The translations under genes and the position numbers were made by a program. Positions 54,480 to 64,000 of a DNA stretch of 64,000 nucleotides are shown here, one piece after another. The DNA is from Flavobacterium aestivum. Lineage in GTDB: Bacteria; Bacteroidota; Bacteroidia; Flavobacteriales; Flavobacteriaceae. The DNA lies in assembly GCF_026870175.2 (NCBI RefSeq), contig NZ_CP113977.2, forward strand, positions 2,604,001 through 2,668,000, in the 5' to 3' direction. Under the pieces are notes generated by a model, which saw only the letters and a program-made list of their open reading frames with translations, did no database searches and was not told the DNA's origin. The first letter of the stretch is position 1. Each line of letters begins with the position of its first letter.

Positions 54480-54935
54480 TTATTTTTTAAAGAGACCAAT
54501 GAGTCCACCAGAGGCAAGAATGTGCTTATCCATTGCTTTGATAAGTGCATTTTCATCAGATGCTACAGATAAGTTTAATTTGGTATCGAGTGCATATATC
54601 TTAAAATTATAATGGTGTACATCTGGCGGTGGCGGGCAAGGCCCCATATATTTGTTTTGATTTTTTCCATTTTTACCTTGAATTCCAGAAGCACTATTTT
54701 CATCGATTGTGGTCATTACAGGAATATTCCACATAATCCAATGTGTGAATATGCCATTGGGCGCATCAGGATCATCAATGATAAGTACTAGAGACTTTGT
54801 GCCATAAGGAATATCTTTTATGACAAGAGCCGGATTGATATCGGACCCAACACAGGTGTATTTGGCGGGAATCAATTCATTGTTTGCGAAAGCAGGACTT
54901 TCGACTATCAGTGGTTTATTAAGAACAGTTTCCAT
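54480..54935 (-). CDS. YbhB/YbcL family (PEBP-like) protein
   Basis: 151 residues of the phosphatidylethanolamine-binding/Raf-kinase-inhibitor-like fold. It has IPAKYTCVGSDINPAL, LVLIIDDPDAPNGIFTHWIMWNIP and GPCPPPPDVHHYNFKIYALDTKL, which line the ligand pocket. No signal peptide is present. Forms an operon with the DUF2188 gene. Confidence 0.9.
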   Translation of the reverse strand: METVLNKPLIVESPAFANNELIPAKYTCVGSDINPALVIKDIPYGTKSLVLIIDDPDAPNGIFTHWIMWNIPVMTTIDENSASGIQGKNGKNQNKYMGPCPPPPDVHHYNFKIYALDTKLNLSVASDENALIKAMDKHILASGGLIGLFKK

Positions 54936-54965
54936 AAGTATAAGGAATGATGTTTTCAGTATACG

Positions 54966-55151
54966 TCACATCATTGAAATGATTTTTTTCGGTTTTGTAA
55001 CCGTCACTTCCATTTTTTTGGAATAGCTATCTACAGTATACCGTTGTCGTATTTTTGCATTGATATTATTTTCATCAGTATTATTGGGCAATGCAAAACT
55101 GCGAGAAAAGCTCCTGGATGAAAATTTATTACACTTGTAGTTTTTTATCAA
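54966..55151 (-). pseudogene. Decayed small heat shock protein (Hsp20) fragment
   Basis: The readable stretch FSSRSFSRSFALPNN with TDENNINAK is the middle of an Hsp20/alpha-crystallin domain. An extra A then shifts the frame: in the +1 frame the text continues KYDNGIL, a stop (TAG), then IAIPKK. A second shift in the A-run restores the original frame for EVTVTKPKKIISM. So there are two frameshifts at poly-A runs plus a nonsense change, and the N-terminal half is missing. It lies 30 bp upstream of the YbhB gene, in the stress gene group. Confidence 0.75.
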
Positions 55152-55769
55152 TTTTTACTTTTTTTTTAAAGTGTAAGTGTTTGAATGTGTGTATTGTGTG
55201 TTGATAAAAGTAATGATAAATATTGTATTATGGGGTTAAATTAATTATAAAACGTTATGGTAATTTAAAGATTTCTTAGAATAATGATGATTCAGTAGTA
55301 TGGCTTATCTATAAAAATTAAATAGTTCAACGTGCCTCACTAAGCGGACTAAGCTTGCAGGATAAAATATTTGAAATTTTCTGTTTAGTGAATGGTAGTA
55401 TATACGAGTCTATAATTTTATCATATATTATTTATAAATAAATGTTTAACTTATTGATAATGAATAATTAAGTAACTTTGTGTGATCGAAATTTAACAAT
55501 TAGATTAAAAGCTAAATAATGATAAAATAATTAAAATTTAAAGTCATTTTTAGTGTTACCATTTTTAATAGTACTGTCATAATTATATGGCACAAATCGA
55601 AGTAAAACCCTAGAGAGAACGTCAAAAATAGACAATGGCAATGTAACAATTAGGGTAGGTGGGTAAACTGTTGGTATCGAAAACCAATCAATTATATATC
55701 GAGGAACATTTTGATATCATATGGTGTTATTATTAACTTAAAAAAGTGAACCTTAAAAAATAAACTAAA
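55152..55769. other. 618-bp AT-rich non-coding region
   Basis: No gene seen. It includes a -7-like TAACTTTG at 55473-55480 with a TTG only 16 bp upstream, which could drive the small membrane gene at 55770 with a long leader. The N-terminal half of the Hsp20 fragment is not recognisable here. Confidence 0.45.
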
Positions 55770-55928
55770 ATGGGAAATTTACTCTATACGATTGCAGTAA
55801 TATTAATTATAATATGGGCAATCAGTTATTTTGGCGGATTTGTGCCAGGTGGGTTAATTCATATTTTATTGGTAATTGCTTTAATTGCAGTTATCTTAAG
55901 GATTATTCAAGGAAAAAGACCTTTGTAA
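55770..55928 (+). CDS. Small membrane protein, lmo0937 family
   Basis: 52 residues: MGNLLYTIAVILIIIWAISY, a GGFVPGGLIH turn, a second helix (ILLVIALIAVILRII) and a short basic end QGKRPL. This is the two-helix pattern of lmo0937-type proteins that are often stress induced. It stands alone, facing the stress gene group. Confidence 0.85.
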   Translation: MGNLLYTIAVILIIIWAISYFGGFVPGGLIHILLVIALIAVILRIIQGKRPL

Positions 55929-56092
55929 AATGCTTTTGTAAACTCTAAGACTTGTAATATTTGTAGAAGTTTTAGAGTTTATTAATGAGTAATCTTCTTT
56001 ATCAAGAGATAATTCAATTATACTATTTCATGACTTTAGTTATTAAATTTCACCAACTTATCGAAAGTTAAAGTTTTTATTTAGAGTTAATT

Positions 56093-58351
56093 ATGGAAAA
56101 TCCAAAACTTAAGGCATTTATTCCTTTTTTTTATCTCGTTTGGTCAGATGATATTTTAACTCAAAAAGAATTTTTTACTTTACAAGAGTTTATCAATTCT
56201 CAGGACTGGATTTCCCAAAAAGAAAAAGACATACTCTTTTCAAAAATAAATATTTTAGCTCCACCATCACGAGAAGAACTTACTGGTTGGAAATCTGAAA
56301 TGGAGAAAGTAATTCACTTAAAACCTTCAATCAGATCTATTCTTGGCATTTCCATTGTGCTTTCAAAAAATGACAAAATCATAAAAGATCTAAGATCAGC
56401 TTTCATAAAACTTGAAAATGATCTTGGAATTTTAGGCGAAGAAGCTATTGGGAATTTTAGGGAAAGTAAAAATACTTTTACTTTAAATCACCAAGCTGTT
56501 AATAGGTTCAATACGAAAAAGCTAACACAAGTTTTGGATGGAAAACAAAGTGCAATTATCAAGAAAGTAAAATCAGTTATTAGCCGACCGGAATTTGCAT
56601 ACGAAACTTCAACCGATACTGATGTTTATCGTGAAAAAGTATACCATTGGTGTAAAATCCTTGCCAAAGAAAATTTTGGGAATATGGCTTTTCCAAAGAA
56701 ATACGGAGGTAGAGAAAATCTTGTGGATTATTTTACTGTCATGGAGACCCTGAGTTATTACGATTTGAGTTTGGTCATCAAGTTTGGTGTACAATTTGGG
56801 CTTTGGGGAATGAGTATACAATCGCTTGGTACAGAAAAACATTATAATAAATACTTAAAGGATATTGGTTCGCTGAAATTGCCCGGTTGTTTTGCAATGA
56901 CGGAAACTAATCATGGTTCAAATGTCAAAGGACTTGAAACAACAGCGACCTATAATCACGTTGACCAAACATTTACGATTCATACACCGAATGCGAATGC
57001 TCAGAAAGAATACATAGGGAATGCTGCAAAGCATGGTCAAATTGCCACAGTATTTGCAAAATTAATCATTGACGGCAATGACTATGGTATTAATGCTTTC
57101 ATCGTTCCGTTGCGTGATATGAACGGTAAAACACTGAAAGGTATTACTATTGGTGATTGTGGACTAAAAATGGGACTTAATGGCGTTGATAATGGGACCA
57201 TCCGCTTTGAAAATGTTGTCATTTCAAAAGAAAATATGCTTGACCGGTTTGCTTCGGTAAATGAAAAAGGGAAATTTGAAAGTCCTATCCCAAGTGATAA
57301 CCGACGATTTTTTACCATGCTTGGTACATTGGTAGGAGGAAGGATTGGAATACCGAGATCAGCATTGGCTGCAGCCAAATCAGGATTAGCAATAGCAATT
57401 ATATACAGTGATAAACGCAGACAGTTTGGACCTGAAGGAGGTTCAGAAGTTCCAATCTTAAATTACCGTATGCACCAACGCCGACTAATTCCGTTACTTG
57501 CAAAAACATATGCGATGCATTTTGCGCTCCAATATGTAACTAATCGCTTCATTGATAAAAAGGAGTCTGAAGTCCAGGAAATAGAAGCTCTTGTTGCAGG
57601 AATGAAGGCCTATGTTACTTGGAGTACGAGAGATATTCTACAGGAATGCCGCGAAGCCTGTGGCGGAAAAGGATATTTGTCGGAAAATCGTATTGATGCT
57701 TTAAAGAATGATACTGAAATTTATACCACCTTTGAAGGGGATAATACCGTATTGATGCAATTGGTAGCTAAGAACCGTCTAGCTGAGTTTCGGAAATCAT
57801 TTGGTGAAATGAGCACTATAGAAGTTATTAATTACGTTTATGAGAGTACCAAGACTAGAATTTCAGAAAAAAATCCGATTGTAACTCGAAAAACGGATGA
57901 TGAGCATTTACTCGATAATGAGTTTCATTTGAATGCTTTTGAGTACAGGGAAAAAGCAACAGTGACTTCATTGGCAAAACGAATAAAAAAACTGATTGAT
58001 AGCGGACTTGAGCCTTATGATGCATACAATGTAGTACAGCATCAAATGATTGATGTTTCCCAAGCTTATTTAGAACGAATAATCCTCGAACAGTTTCAAA
58101 TTGCTGTACAATCCGTCAAGGATAAAAAGTGCAAGGAAGTAGTGTTGAAATTGAGCCAATTATATGCCCTTTCGCAAATTGAAAGAAATAAGGGCTGGTA
58201 TCTTGAAGAGGGCTATATGGAAGCTGTTAAAACAAAAGCCATTCGTAAGATGGTGAATCAGCTTTGCTGGGAAATCAGGCAAGATGCTGTTTCTTTGGTA
58301 AAAGCATTCGATATCCCTGAAAGTTGCCTTGCTGCACCAATTGTTTTGTAA
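56093..58351 (+). CDS. Acyl-CoA oxidase-like enzyme with helical N-terminal extension
   Basis: 752 residues. The first about 115 residues form a helical, TerB-like extension (FIPFFYLVWSDDILTQKEFF). The rest matches acyl-CoA oxidases/large acyl-CoA dehydrogenases: GCFAMTETNHGSNVKGLETTA (FAD/substrate), GGRIGIPRSALAAAKSG, SDKRRQFGPEGGSEVPIL, CGGKGYLSENRI, and catalytic Glu548 in TTFEGDNTVL. It has the peroxisomal-oxidase-like C-terminal helical domain. It would start acyl-CoA breakdown, passing electrons to oxygen or to ETF; which one is not clear. Confidence 0.88.
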   Translation: MENPKLKAFIPFFYLVWSDDILTQKEFFTLQEFINSQDWISQKEKDILFSKINILAPPSREELTGWKSEMEKVIHLKPSIRSILGISIVLSKNDKIIKDLRSAFIKLENDLGILGEEAIGNFRESKNTFTLNHQAVNRFNTKKLTQVLDGKQSAIIKKVKSVISRPEFAYETSTDTDVYREKVYHWCKILAKENFGNMAFPKKYGGRENLVDYFTVMETLSYYDLSLVIKFGVQFGLWGMSIQSLGTEKHYNKYLKDIGSLKLPGCFAMTETNHGSNVKGLETTATYNHVDQTFTIHTPNANAQKEYIGNAAKHGQIATVFAKLIIDGNDYGINAFIVPLRDMNGKTLKGITIGDCGLKMGLNGVDNGTIRFENVVISKENMLDRFASVNEKGKFESPIPSDNRRFFTMLGTLVGGRIGIPRSALAAAKSGLAIAIIYSDKRRQFGPEGGSEVPILNYRMHQRRLIPLLAKTYAMHFALQYVTNRFIDKKESEVQEIEALVAGMKAYVTWSTRDILQECREACGGKGYLSENRIDALKNDTEIYTTFEGDNTVLMQLVAKNRLAEFRKSFGEMSTIEVINYVYESTKTRISEKNPIVTRKTDDEHLLDNEFHLNAFEYREKATVTSLAKRIKKLIDSGLEPYDAYNVVQHQMIDVSQAYLERIILEQFQIAVQSVKDKKCKEVVLKLSQLYALSQIERNKGWYLEEGYMEAVKTKAIRKMVNQLCWEIRQDAVSLVKAFDIPESCLAAPIVL

Positions 58352-58442
58352 TAAAACTAAAAGGGAAGAAAAGTAATTCTAAATCAAGTGATTTGATTAT
58401 TTTGCTAAAGAGAGACTAGGATTAATTGAAATTTCATTATTT

Positions 58443-58478
58443 AAAAACCTCCAAAATCAAATGACTTTGGAGGTTTTT
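58443..58478. terminator. Bidirectional terminator between converging genes
   Basis: AAAAACCTCCAAA (58443-58455) pairs with TTTGGAGGTTTTT (58466-58478) around a 10-nt loop. It serves the acyl-CoA oxidase gene (+) and the second adhesin operon (-). Confidence 0.88.
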
Positions 58479-58509
58479 GGTTAGAGAGTATCTGATATTT
58501 TTAAATTTT

Positions 58510-60423
58510 TTACTTAATAATTATAAATTCTGATCGTCTGTTTTTTTGATGCTCTTCCTCAGTACATTTTACCCCATCAGAACATTTGTTTACTAATTGT
58601 GATTCACCATAACCTTTAGCAGTCAAACGATTGGCAGCAATACCATGTTCTATTAAAAAATTACGGGTCGATTGTGCTCTTCGCTCTGATAATTTAATGT
58701 TATAATCTTTAGAAGCTCTACTGTCGGTATGAGAACGAATTCCAATTTTTAAAGTTGGATTTTCTTCCATTACGGTCAAGATTTTTTCTAATTCAATTTT
58801 AGAATCTTCACGTATGTTGGATTTATCAAGGTCAAAATAAATAATCGGGATATTCAAAACTTTGGCTAAATCAGTTCCCTCAACAAGAGGAATAACGGTC
58901 TGTTTCAATCCAACAGTAACTTGTTTTTCTGGTGACTGATCCGTTTTAAAAGAGGTTTCACTAGTTCCATAATTTTCTTTTTCGCCTCTTACAAAATACT
59001 CTTCATTACAATCGGCTTTGAATTCAAATCTTCCCAACTCATCGGCTGTTGTTTTATAAATTTGCTTTTGCATCTTATCCAAAATGTAAACAGTAGCATT
59101 TGGAATCGCTATATTTTTGTCATTGTCCAAGATTGTTCCCTTTACATTTACCAAACATTTTTTGAACTTATAAATATCGTCAGATCCATTACCTCCTTCA
59201 CGATTAGAACTTAGGACCCCATCAGTTTTATTTTCGTTAAGGACAAATGCGAAATCATCCATTTGCGTATTGATAGGTGTGCCGATGTTCGTAATGCTAG
59301 GATTGCTTTGATCTAAATTGGCTGTAAAAATATCTAAGCCACCCAGTCCCAAATGACCATCTGAAGCGAAGTACAATTGATTGTCTGAAGTTACGAAAGG
59401 AAAAGTTTCGCGACCTTCGGTGTTAATTGCTTTTCCTAAATTTTCCGGATTTCCAAAAGTTCCGTCCGGATTGATTGCTACCTTAAAAAGGTCAGACTGT
59501 CCCAAAGTTCCCGGCATATCAGAAGCAAAATACAGCGTTTTTTCATCAGGGCTCAAAGTGGGATGTGCTACACTGTAATTCTCTGAACAAAAAGGTAATT
59601 GGGTAATTTCATCCCATTTTCCATTTATTATTTTGCTTCTGTAAATTTTAAGCAAAGTTGTTTTCGAATCGTCTTTTCCTCTTTTTCCATCATTATAATT
59701 GTTTCGGGTAAAATAAACAGTTTGTCCGTCTTTGGTAAAAACAGGTGTCGATTCATTGTATTTGCTACTGATTTCTTTCGAAAATAATTCGGGGTTAGAA
59801 AAATTCCCATCATTGTCTATAGCGGAAGAATACAAATTAGAAAAATACTGTCCGGTCCAGTTTTGTTTTTTGTTTCTAACCAAATTATTGTCTCGAGTCG
59901 AAGTAAAAATTATTTTTTTATCAAAATAAGTTGCCCCATAATCTGAATATTGTGTGTTAATCCCAGCATTATTAACCTCATATTTTCCGGAATTGGCTTT
60001 AATTTCAGCTAAATAATCTTTTTTACCTTTAAATTCCAATGCTCTGGAATCATTTGGGACCAAATTACTGAATTGTCCCATTATTTTATCTGCCTTTTCA
60101 GGTTGGCCAGCCGCTTTAAGACTTTGAGCATAACGATAATAATATTCGGGTTGATCAGGAGTTTCTGTTGCAAAAAGTTTTTCATACCATTTTGCTGCTG
60201 TTGGAAGTTCTCCATTAAAGTAATAAGAATTGGCCAGTTTTTCAAAGACCTCTTTGGATTCATAGCCTTTATCAGCTACACGTTCATATACCTTGATGGC
60301 ATCCATGTATCCTAATCGATCATATGTTTTATCTGCCTTTGCAATGGTTGTTTTTTGAGCCAATAAAACTGGATTAATCAATATAAAGGCTGTGACGATA
60401 TAAATGAATTTTTTGAATTTCAT
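58510..60423 (-). CDS. OmpA family protein with TPR and PD40 repeats, paralogue of 28164-30107
   Basis: 637 residues with the same order of domains as the first copy: signal peptide, TPR, PD40 repeats (TPVFTKDGQTVYFTRNN, HPTLSPDEKTLYFASD), a carboxypeptidase-regulatory-like domain and OmpA (IYFDLDKSNIREDSKIEL, IRSHTDSRASKDYN, RRSEFIII). Many blocks are identical or nearly so to the first copy, such as DMPGTLGQSDLFKVAIN. It is the last gene of the second adhesin operon, 20 bp after the PorP-like gene. Confidence 0.9.
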   Translation of the reverse strand: MKFKKFIYIVTAFILINPVLLAQKTTIAKADKTYDRLGYMDAIKVYERVADKGYESKEVFEKLANSYYFNGELPTAAKWYEKLFATETPDQPEYYYRYAQSLKAAGQPEKADKIMGQFSNLVPNDSRALEFKGKKDYLAEIKANSGKYEVNNAGINTQYSDYGATYFDKKIIFTSTRDNNLVRNKKQNWTGQYFSNLYSSAIDNDGNFSNPELFSKEISSKYNESTPVFTKDGQTVYFTRNNYNDGKRGKDDSKTTLLKIYRSKIINGKWDEITQLPFCSENYSVAHPTLSPDEKTLYFASDMPGTLGQSDLFKVAINPDGTFGNPENLGKAINTEGRETFPFVTSDNQLYFASDGHLGLGGLDIFTANLDQSNPSITNIGTPINTQMDDFAFVLNENKTDGVLSSNREGGNGSDDIYKFKKCLVNVKGTILDNDKNIAIPNATVYILDKMQKQIYKTTADELGRFEFKADCNEEYFVRGEKENYGTSETSFKTDQSPEKQVTVGLKQTVIPLVEGTDLAKVLNIPIIYFDLDKSNIREDSKIELEKILTVMEENPTLKIGIRSHTDSRASKDYNIKLSERRAQSTRNFLIEHGIAANRLTAKGYGESQLVNKCSDGVKCTEEEHQKNRRSEFIIIK

Positions 60424-60443
60424 AATCTTTAAATATTTAAGTA

Positions 60444-61373
60444 TTAAAAGAATCTTGGAGTTATGATTTTGGCTATACTTGGGAATATTTCATAGCGCAG
60501 GAATATTTCATGCGACCCCGAATTATAGTTTGCCAAATTAGTTGTCTCGCGATCATAAGCATATCCAATATACATATTATCGTTAATTTGAAATCCGGCC
60601 ATTGCGCTTACAGCTGCACTCCAGCGATAAGCTGCACCCAAAACAAATTTTTCATTAAAAAGGAAATTGGCCGAAACATCTACCTGCAAAGGAGCACCTT
60701 GAACGGTTTTAATCAGAGTGGCTGGCTTGAATTTTACCGAATCGGAAAGATCAAACACATAACCTCCTATTAAATAATAATGCATTTTCTCTTTATTGAT
60801 AACCACTTCGTCTTTATAACGTTGGGTTTCTATAAAATAAGGGACAGACAAACCGATGTAAGCCTTGTCAGAATACCAGTAAACACCAGCTCCTATATTG
60901 GGAGAAAACTTATTATAGTTCTGCAACTTATTATCATTGCTTTGCTCAGGATTTAACTTAGAAGCATCTAAATTGAACAAATTGGCCGAAGCTTTAATAC
61001 CAAAAGAAAGTTTATAGTTTTCTGAAGTTGGAATGGCATAAGCTATATCCGCTGAGAAATCATTTTGGGTAGTTGGACCAACTCTATGATTTTCAAAAGA
61101 AAATCCTAATCCTAGATGACTTTCATTAATAGGAGTGTTTACCGAAAAAGAATTGTCGACCGGTGCTCCATCCAATCCCACCCATTGGGTACGGTGCAAG
61201 GCAAAAATACTAATGGCCTCTCTGGTACCTGCATAAGCGGGATTGATGTTGACAGTATTATACATATATTGAGTATACTGGGGAATTTGTTGGGCAAAAC
61301 CACTAAAACTCATCATTATCAAGATGTATGATATTACCCTTATTTTCATATATTTTTTATTTTTCATGATCAT
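60444..61373 (-). CDS. PorP/SprF family protein, paralogue of 27223-28152
   Basis: 309 residues from the longest start; MKNKKYMKIRV or MKIRVISYI are alternatives giving a better signal peptide ending GFAQQ. The family signature QYTQYMYNTVNINPAYAGTR and FALHRTQWVGLDGAP matches the first copy. It is a beta barrel ending SIAKIITPRFF. It follows the adhesin gene by 32 bp and is probably its secretion or anchoring partner. Confidence 0.9.
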   Translation of the reverse strand: MIMKNKKYMKIRVISYILIMMSFSGFAQQIPQYTQYMYNTVNINPAYAGTREAISIFALHRTQWVGLDGAPVDNSFSVNTPINESHLGLGFSFENHRVGPTTQNDFSADIAYAIPTSENYKLSFGIKASANLFNLDASKLNPEQSNDNKLQNYNKFSPNIGAGVYWYSDKAYIGLSVPYFIETQRYKDEVVINKEKMHYYLIGGYVFDLSDSVKFKPATLIKTVQGAPLQVDVSANFLFNEKFVLGAAYRWSAAVSAMAGFQINDNMYIGYAYDRETTNLANYNSGSHEIFLRYEIFPSIAKIITPRFF

Positions 61374-61405
61374 AGAATTTTATTTTTTTATGATATAAAG
61401 GATTC

Positions 61406-64000
61406 TTATCTAGTTAAATACAAATAACCTGCGGAGTTTTTGACCACATTGTTTGCCTTGGTATATTCTATTACATAATAATAGGTACCATCAGGCAAAC
61501 CATCTGATTTATTGATCGTAGTCCTTCCTTCCGAGTATCCCTTAAAGGCAACTGTAGTGTTATCATATCCATTTCGTTCATAAACTAAAACACCCCATAT
61601 ATTATAAATCTGTACTCTGTTGGTTTTATACCTTTCTATATTATCTATATGGAAATGGTCGTTAGTTCCGTCTTCGTTAGGAGTAAATGCATTGTGAACA
61701 ACAATGTCGCAACTTGCAGGAGAATCGTCTAAATCACATGCGTCGACAACGATGAATTCTACAATAGTAATACTGCAATTATTAGGATTTAATTTATCAC
61801 AAATTTGATATTCAAGGGTATGAGTTCCAACATCTAACCCAGGCGGAATGGTGATATTGCCATTAGCATCAACTGAGAAACCGGATGAAGGCGGATTTAC
61901 CAATTTAATGTCGACATTTGCAGGATTTACAGGTTGACCATTAAGCTTATCATTGCTGGTTACATTTGATAAAACACCTCCTGACGTGCTAACTGGATTT
62001 GCTGTATAATCATCCCTAACCGCAGCAATTTTATGTGCCGGAGCAGGTGTTACGCTTGGATTGTTGTTATTGCTAACAGGATCCGGTTGGTTTCCGGAAA
62101 TTGTAGCAGTATTGGTATAAACACCGCTTTCATTTACTTTGGCCGTAACGGTCAATACTACACTGCCACCATTTAAAAGGTTTCCGATAGTCCAAAGACC
62201 TGTAGTGTTATTATATGTAGTGCCTACCGCAGCTGTTGCACTTACAAAAGTATAACCCGATTGCAATAACTCTGTAACTTGAACCCCGGTGGCATCACTA
62301 GGTCCTGAATTGGTAGCCGTAAGGGTAAAAGTGACATTGTCGCCAACATTTGGAGTAGGATTGTCTACAGTTTTAGTAACTGCCAAATCGCTACTTGATA
62401 CCGGTGTTGGAGTACTCGCACTTGTATTATTCCCCATTGTAGGATCAGATTCATTTCCAGAAATGGATACCGAGTTAGTATAGTCGTTCGTTGCACTTGC
62501 AATAACTTTAGCAACTATGGTTAAAGTTGCGTTTGCTCCATTGGCCAAATTACCTATTGTCCATGTAGTCCCATTATAGGTCCCTACGGATGGGTTAGCG
62601 CTTACAAAGATATAACCTGTTGGTAGCGTTTCGGCAACGTTTACTCCTGTGGCATTACTAGGCCCATTGTTGGTGGCTGTTATTGTAAAAGTTACATTCG
62701 AACCAACTGTTGGAGAACCTGTACTTACCGTTTTTACAACTGCCAAATCGCTACTAGATACCGGTATTGGTGTAACTATACTTGAATTATTCCCAGATAC
62801 AGGATCCGATTCATTTCCTGAAATGGATGCCGTGTTGGTATAGTCGTTCGTAGCACTTACAATAACTGTAGCAACTATTGATAGAGTTTCGGTTGCTCCA
62901 TTGGCCAAATTACCTATTGTCCATGTAGTCCCATTATAGGTCCCTACGGATGGGTTAGCGCTTACAAAGGTATAACCTGTTGGTAGCGTTTCGGCAACGT
63001 TTACTCCTGTGGCATTACTAGGCCCATTGTTGGTGGCTGTTATTGTAAAAGTTACATTCGAACCAACTGTTGGAGAACCTGTACTTACCGTTTTTACAAC
63101 TGCCAAATCGCTACTAGATACCGGTATTGGTGTAACTATACTTGAATTATTCCCAAATACAGGATCCGATTCATTTCCTGAAATGGATGCCGTGTTGGTA
63201 TAGTCGTTCGTAGCACTTACAATAACTGTAGCAACTATTGATAGAGTTTCGGTTGCTCCATTAGCCAAATTACCTATTGTCCATGTTGTCCCATTATAGG
63301 TTCCTACAGATGGGTTAGCGCTTACAAAGGTATAACCCGTTGGCAGGGTTTCGGTAACTTTTACCCCTGTGGCATCACTAGGCCCATTGTTAGTGGCTGT
63401 TATTGTAAAAGTCACATTCGTACCTACTACAGGAGATCCATTACTTACTTGTTTATCAACTGCTAAATCGCTACTAAATACCGGTGCTGGTGTAACTGTA
63501 CTTGTATTATTTGGTAGTGCAGGGTCCAGTTCATTTCCTGAAATGGATACTGAGTTGGTATAGGATCCACTGGCATTAACCGTAGCTATTATAGTTAAAG
63601 TTTCGTTTGCTCCATTAGCCAAATTGCCTATTGTCCAGATTGTCCCATTATAGGTTCCCACAGATGGGGTAGCGCTTACAAAGGTATACCCAGTTGGCAG
63701 CGTTTCGTCAACTTTTACCCCAGTAGCATCACTAGGACCATTGTTGGTGGCTGTAATAGTAAAAGTCACATTGGTACCAACTATTGGAGAACTTGTACTT
63801 ACCACTTTATTAACTGCCAAATTGCTACTTGGTACAGGTAGTGGTGTAACTGTACTTGTATTATTTGGACTTGTAGGATCCGGCTCAGCTCCTGAAATAG
63901 TTACCGAGTTAGCATAGGATCCAGTAGCATTGACTGTAGCAACTATCGTTAAAGTAGCACTTGTTCCATTAGCCAAATTGCCTATTGCCCAAGTTGTCCC
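61406..64000 (-). CDS. Second T9SS adhesin with DUF11 repeats (5' end outside window)
   Basis: The last 864 or so codons of a large surface protein. Five full DUF11 domains and part of a sixth are present, each with [18 protein letters not shown] strands and TIGNLANGA. They are followed by an Ig-like domain (about 61715-62030) and the same type B T9SS sorting domain as in the first adhesin ([36 protein letters not shown]). The frame is open to the end of the window; a TTG at 63976 is internal. First visible gene of an operon with the PorP-like and OmpA-like genes. Confidence 0.9.
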   Translation of the reverse strand, partial: GTTWAIGNLANGTSATLTIVATVNATGSYANSVTISGAEPDPTSPNNTSTVTPLPVPSSNLAVNKVVSTSSPIVGTNVTFTITATNNGPSDATGVKVDETLPTGYTFVSATPSVGTYNGTIWTIGNLANGANETLTIIATVNASGSYTNSVSISGNELDPALPNNTSTVTPAPVFSSDLAVDKQVSNGSPVVGTNVTFTITATNNGPSDATGVKVTETLPTGYTFVSANPSVGTYNGTTWTIGNLANGATETLSIVATVIVSATNDYTNTASISGNESDPVFGNNSSIVTPIPVSSSDLAVVKTVSTGSPTVGSNVTFTITATNNGPSNATGVNVAETLPTGYTFVSANPSVGTYNGTTWTIGNLANGATETLSIVATVIVSATNDYTNTASISGNESDPVSGNNSSIVTPIPVSSSDLAVVKTVSTGSPTVGSNVTFTITATNNGPSNATGVNVAETLPTGYIFVSANPSVGTYNGTTWTIGNLANGANATLTIVAKVIASATNDYTNSVSISGNESDPTMGNNTSASTPTPVSSSDLAVTKTVDNPTPNVGDNVTFTLTATNSGPSDATGVQVTELLQSGYTFVSATAAVGTTYNNTTGLWTIGNLLNGGSVVLTVTAKVNESGVYTNTATISGNQPDPVSNNNNPSVTPAPAHKIAAVRDDYTANPVSTSGGVLSNVTSNDKLNGQPVNPANVDIKLVNPPSSGFSVDANGNITIPPGLDVGTHTLEYQICDKLNPNNCSITIVEFIVVDACDLDDSPASCDIVVHNAFTPNEDGTNDHFHIDNIERYKTNRVQIYNIWGVLVYERNGYDNTTVAFKGYSEGRTTINKSDGLPDGTYYYVIEYTKANNVVKNSAGYLYLTR
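62533..63300 (-). repeat. 360-bp near-perfect tandem duplication in the second adhesin
   Basis: Bases 62533-62940 match 62893-63300 (offset exactly 360) with only four differences in 408 bp that I could find; 62641-62760 is identical to 63001-63120. The neighbouring units are much less similar. The pattern points to a very recent whole-domain duplication. Confidence 0.9.

Noticed and set aside
62289..63563. Repeated 64-codon plus-strand frames opposite the second adhesin
   Set aside because: Antisense shadows of the 360-bp repeat units.
63967..63976. TTG as the start of the second adhesin
   Set aside because: The frame continues with repeat sequence (GTTWAIGN) to the window edge, so this codon is internal.
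1..64000. Search for tRNA, rRNA, CRISPR arrays, transposases and integrases
   Set aside because: No clover-leaf-like, rRNA-like, regularly spaced short repeat or transposase-like sequence was recognised; the only long repeats are coding DUF11 units.

Overview
The window looks like chromosomal DNA of a member of the Flavobacteriaceae (Bacteroidota), most likely Flavobacterium or a close relative. The evidence is high AT content, start codons without purine-rich Shine-Dalgarno sites, TTTG/TAnnTTTG promoters, type IX secretion system (T9SS) cargo with PorP/SprF partners, MASE1/PAS and TPR histidine kinases, and a flexirubin-type pigment locus. No rRNA, tRNA, CRISPR array, insertion sequence or phage gene was seen.

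Region 1 (1-13.2 kb, +): the distal half of a flexirubin/aryl-polyene gene cluster. In order it holds a polysaccharide deacetylase (cut by the window edge), a LolA-like carrier, a lipoprotein, a beta-barrel protein, a hotdog dehydratase-like protein whose catalytic Glu is Gln, a small secreted protein, a GT2-DUF2062 glycosyltransferase, a very large MMPL exporter-PlsC acyltransferase fusion, a CrtI-like FAD oxidoreductase, a C45/Ntn acyltransferase lipoprotein and an AMP-forming ligase. Most genes overlap or lie within about 25 bp of each other.

Region 2 (13.2-30.3 kb): a histidine kinase and LuxR-type regulator pair, then an oxidative stress locus (oxyR divergent from a secreted catalase and a secreted ankyrin protein), then a T9SS adhesin operon. 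That operon encodes a 2292-residue surface protein with 11 near-identical 119-residue DUF11 repeats, a PorP/SprF-like protein and an OmpA-like protein. A shared palindrome core (GTAGAATTAATTCTAC) lies upstream of both the kinase gene and the adhesin operon, suggesting a common regulator.

Region 3 (30.3-58.4 kb): accessory and housekeeping genes. These include an acyl-CoA dehydrogenase and thioesterase, a large MASE1-GAF-PAS kinase with a receiver protein, an alpha/beta hydrolase, pirin, a histone H1-like small protein, and a divergent response regulator/TPR-kinase locus. In that last locus the regulator carries a nine-base G/C tract in its coding sequence and the shared promoter region holds a perfect 27-nt palindrome. 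Further on are two Crp-like regulators, DinB, FAH, HxlR/metallo-hydrolase and AraC loci, an envelope or stress group (YtxH, His-rich protein, DUF2188, YbhB), a decayed Hsp20 gene, a 52-residue membrane protein and an acyl-CoA oxidase-like enzyme.

Region 4 (58.5-64 kb, -): a second adhesin-PorP-OmpA operon, paralogous to the first and in inverted orientation. Its adhesin gene runs off the window and contains a recent 360-bp tandem duplication. The two operons bracket about 28 kb of DNA.
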